A DNA stretch of 64,000 nt. Origin: Methanogenium organophilum (GTDB taxonomy: Archaea; Halobacteriota; Methanomicrobia; Methanomicrobiales; Methanomicrobiaceae). Below, piece after piece: positions 63,669 to 64,000 of the stretch (its first letter is position 1; each line of letters opens with the position of its first letter). The position numbers were made by a program, and so were the translations under genes. The notes under the pieces are model-generated. The model saw only the letters and a list, made by a program, of their open reading frames with translations, was not told where the DNA came from and did not search any database. The stretch spans positions 806,001-870,000 of the forward strand of contig NZ_CP113361.1 of the NCBI RefSeq assembly GCF_026684035.1, written 5' to 3'.

Positions 63669-64000
63669 CCGACCACCTGCGCAAGCGTCTCCTCCACCGA
63701 CGCATCGACCCGGTATTTCCGGGAAAAGTATGTACACAGATTGGTGATGTCACGCAGCAGGGTCTCCTCTGCGGTCGGGTGTGTGGGGTCAATCCACTGC
63801 GGCCAGTCAATCAGCCAGACATCCTTCCCGTCCACCATAATATTGAATTCAGAGAGATCGCCGTGTATATAGCCAAGGTGGTAGGCTTTCGCCACATTCT
63901 CCACCACTGATGCAAATACATCATCCGGATTCTCCAGGGTCGCCTGGACAATGGGCACCCCGTGGATGAACGTCATCACCACCAGATTGCGGTTGATGTC
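63665..64000 (-). CDS. rio2: RIO2-type atypical protein kinase, partial
   Basis: The C-terminal 111 codons are visible and the gene continues past the window edge. The catalytic loop HGDLSEFNI and metal-binding WLIDWPQWIDPTHP, with the following RDITNLCTYF, match RIO2 better than RIO1 (which has ID.SQ). RIO2 helps 40S/30S ribosome maturation. The stop overlaps the DUF460 GTG by 4 nt. The N-terminal winged helix lies outside the window. Confidence 0.9.
   Translation of the reverse strand, partial: DINRNLVVMTFIHGVPIVQATLENPDDVFASVVENVAKAYHLGYIHGDLSEFNIMVDGKDVWLIDWPQWIDPTHPTAEETLLRDITNLCTYFSRKYRVDASVEETLAQVVG

Overview
The window is a contiguous stretch of a methanogenic euryarchaeon. Archaeal-only machinery is everywhere: TFB, Gar1, SRP19, Spt5/SecE, ribosomal stalk P0/P1, S6e, S8e, IF2/eIF5B, RIO2, DtdA and a Thg1 guanylyltransferase. 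Methanogen-type genes sit among them: an F420H2-oxidase-type FprA, MptE, HypF/HypB, a cobalamin-binding radical SAM enzyme, a nitrogenase-like operon and PEGA surface proteins. Moderately GC-rich coding sequence, T-tract terminators and short TATA-proximal leaders fit the order Methanomicrobiales (Methanoculleus/Methanofollis-like). That placement is inference; there is no rRNA in the window. I see no CRISPR array, recognisable insertion sequence, prophage or plasmid gene. Three tRNA genes are present: Lys(CTT), His(GTG) and Ala(CGC).

Layout. 1-2.1 kb: minus-strand nitrogenase-like operon (NifH-like, NifD-like, and a second component-1 subunit cut by the edge). 2.1-6.1 kb: YqhA-type membrane protein, TrkH, and an oxygen-defence operon rubredoxin-FprA-superoxide reductase with a hairpin at the last junction. 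6.3-10.2 kb: a deaminase, then two HTH proteins translationally linked to a Ski2-like helicase, divergent from hypF (10.2-12.4 kb). 12.5-15.6 kb: a lone receiver protein and a DUF6159-cupin-thioredoxin/CcdA operon. 15.7-21.8 kb: a long minus-strand informational block (SLOG protein, dtdA, ftsZ, secE, spt5, rpl11, rpl1, rplP0, rpl12). 21.9-31.2 kb: ileS, thg1, a PRC-barrel protein, an M50-CBS protease, and the operon DHH/TrkA-N, mptE, atypical radical SAM. 31.3-35.5 kb: tRNA-Lys and a divergent ABC-2 exporter whose first permease is fused to a PrsW-like membrane protease. 35.5-42.9 kb: two tandem PEGA proteins, a B12 radical SAM enzyme, PhzF, a DUF4377 protein, a small lipoprotein candidate and an OFA transporter. 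42.9-48.6 kb: acetyl-CoA synthetase divergent from an HTH-PAS regulator across an inverted-repeat control region, then a multi-PAS histidine kinase. 48.6-49.85 kb is almost gene-free apart from tRNA-His. 49.85-56.85 kb: translation and transcription genes (infB, rps6e, rps8e, srp19, gar1, tfb, tRNA-Ala) plus hypB. 57-64 kb: two transporters, two orphans, and the overlapping rio2-DUF460-thiL operon.

Functional links. The Thg1 gene and a tRNA-His that lacks an encoded G-1 form a plausible enzyme-substrate pair. HypF and HypB supply [NiFe]-hydrogenase maturation. Acs, the adjacent OFA transporter and the divergent PAS regulator look like one acetate or carboxylate assimilation unit. The least explained items are the nitrogenase-like complex, the PrsW-fused exporter, the CX7CX2C radical SAM protein and the 48.6-49.3 kb gene desert.
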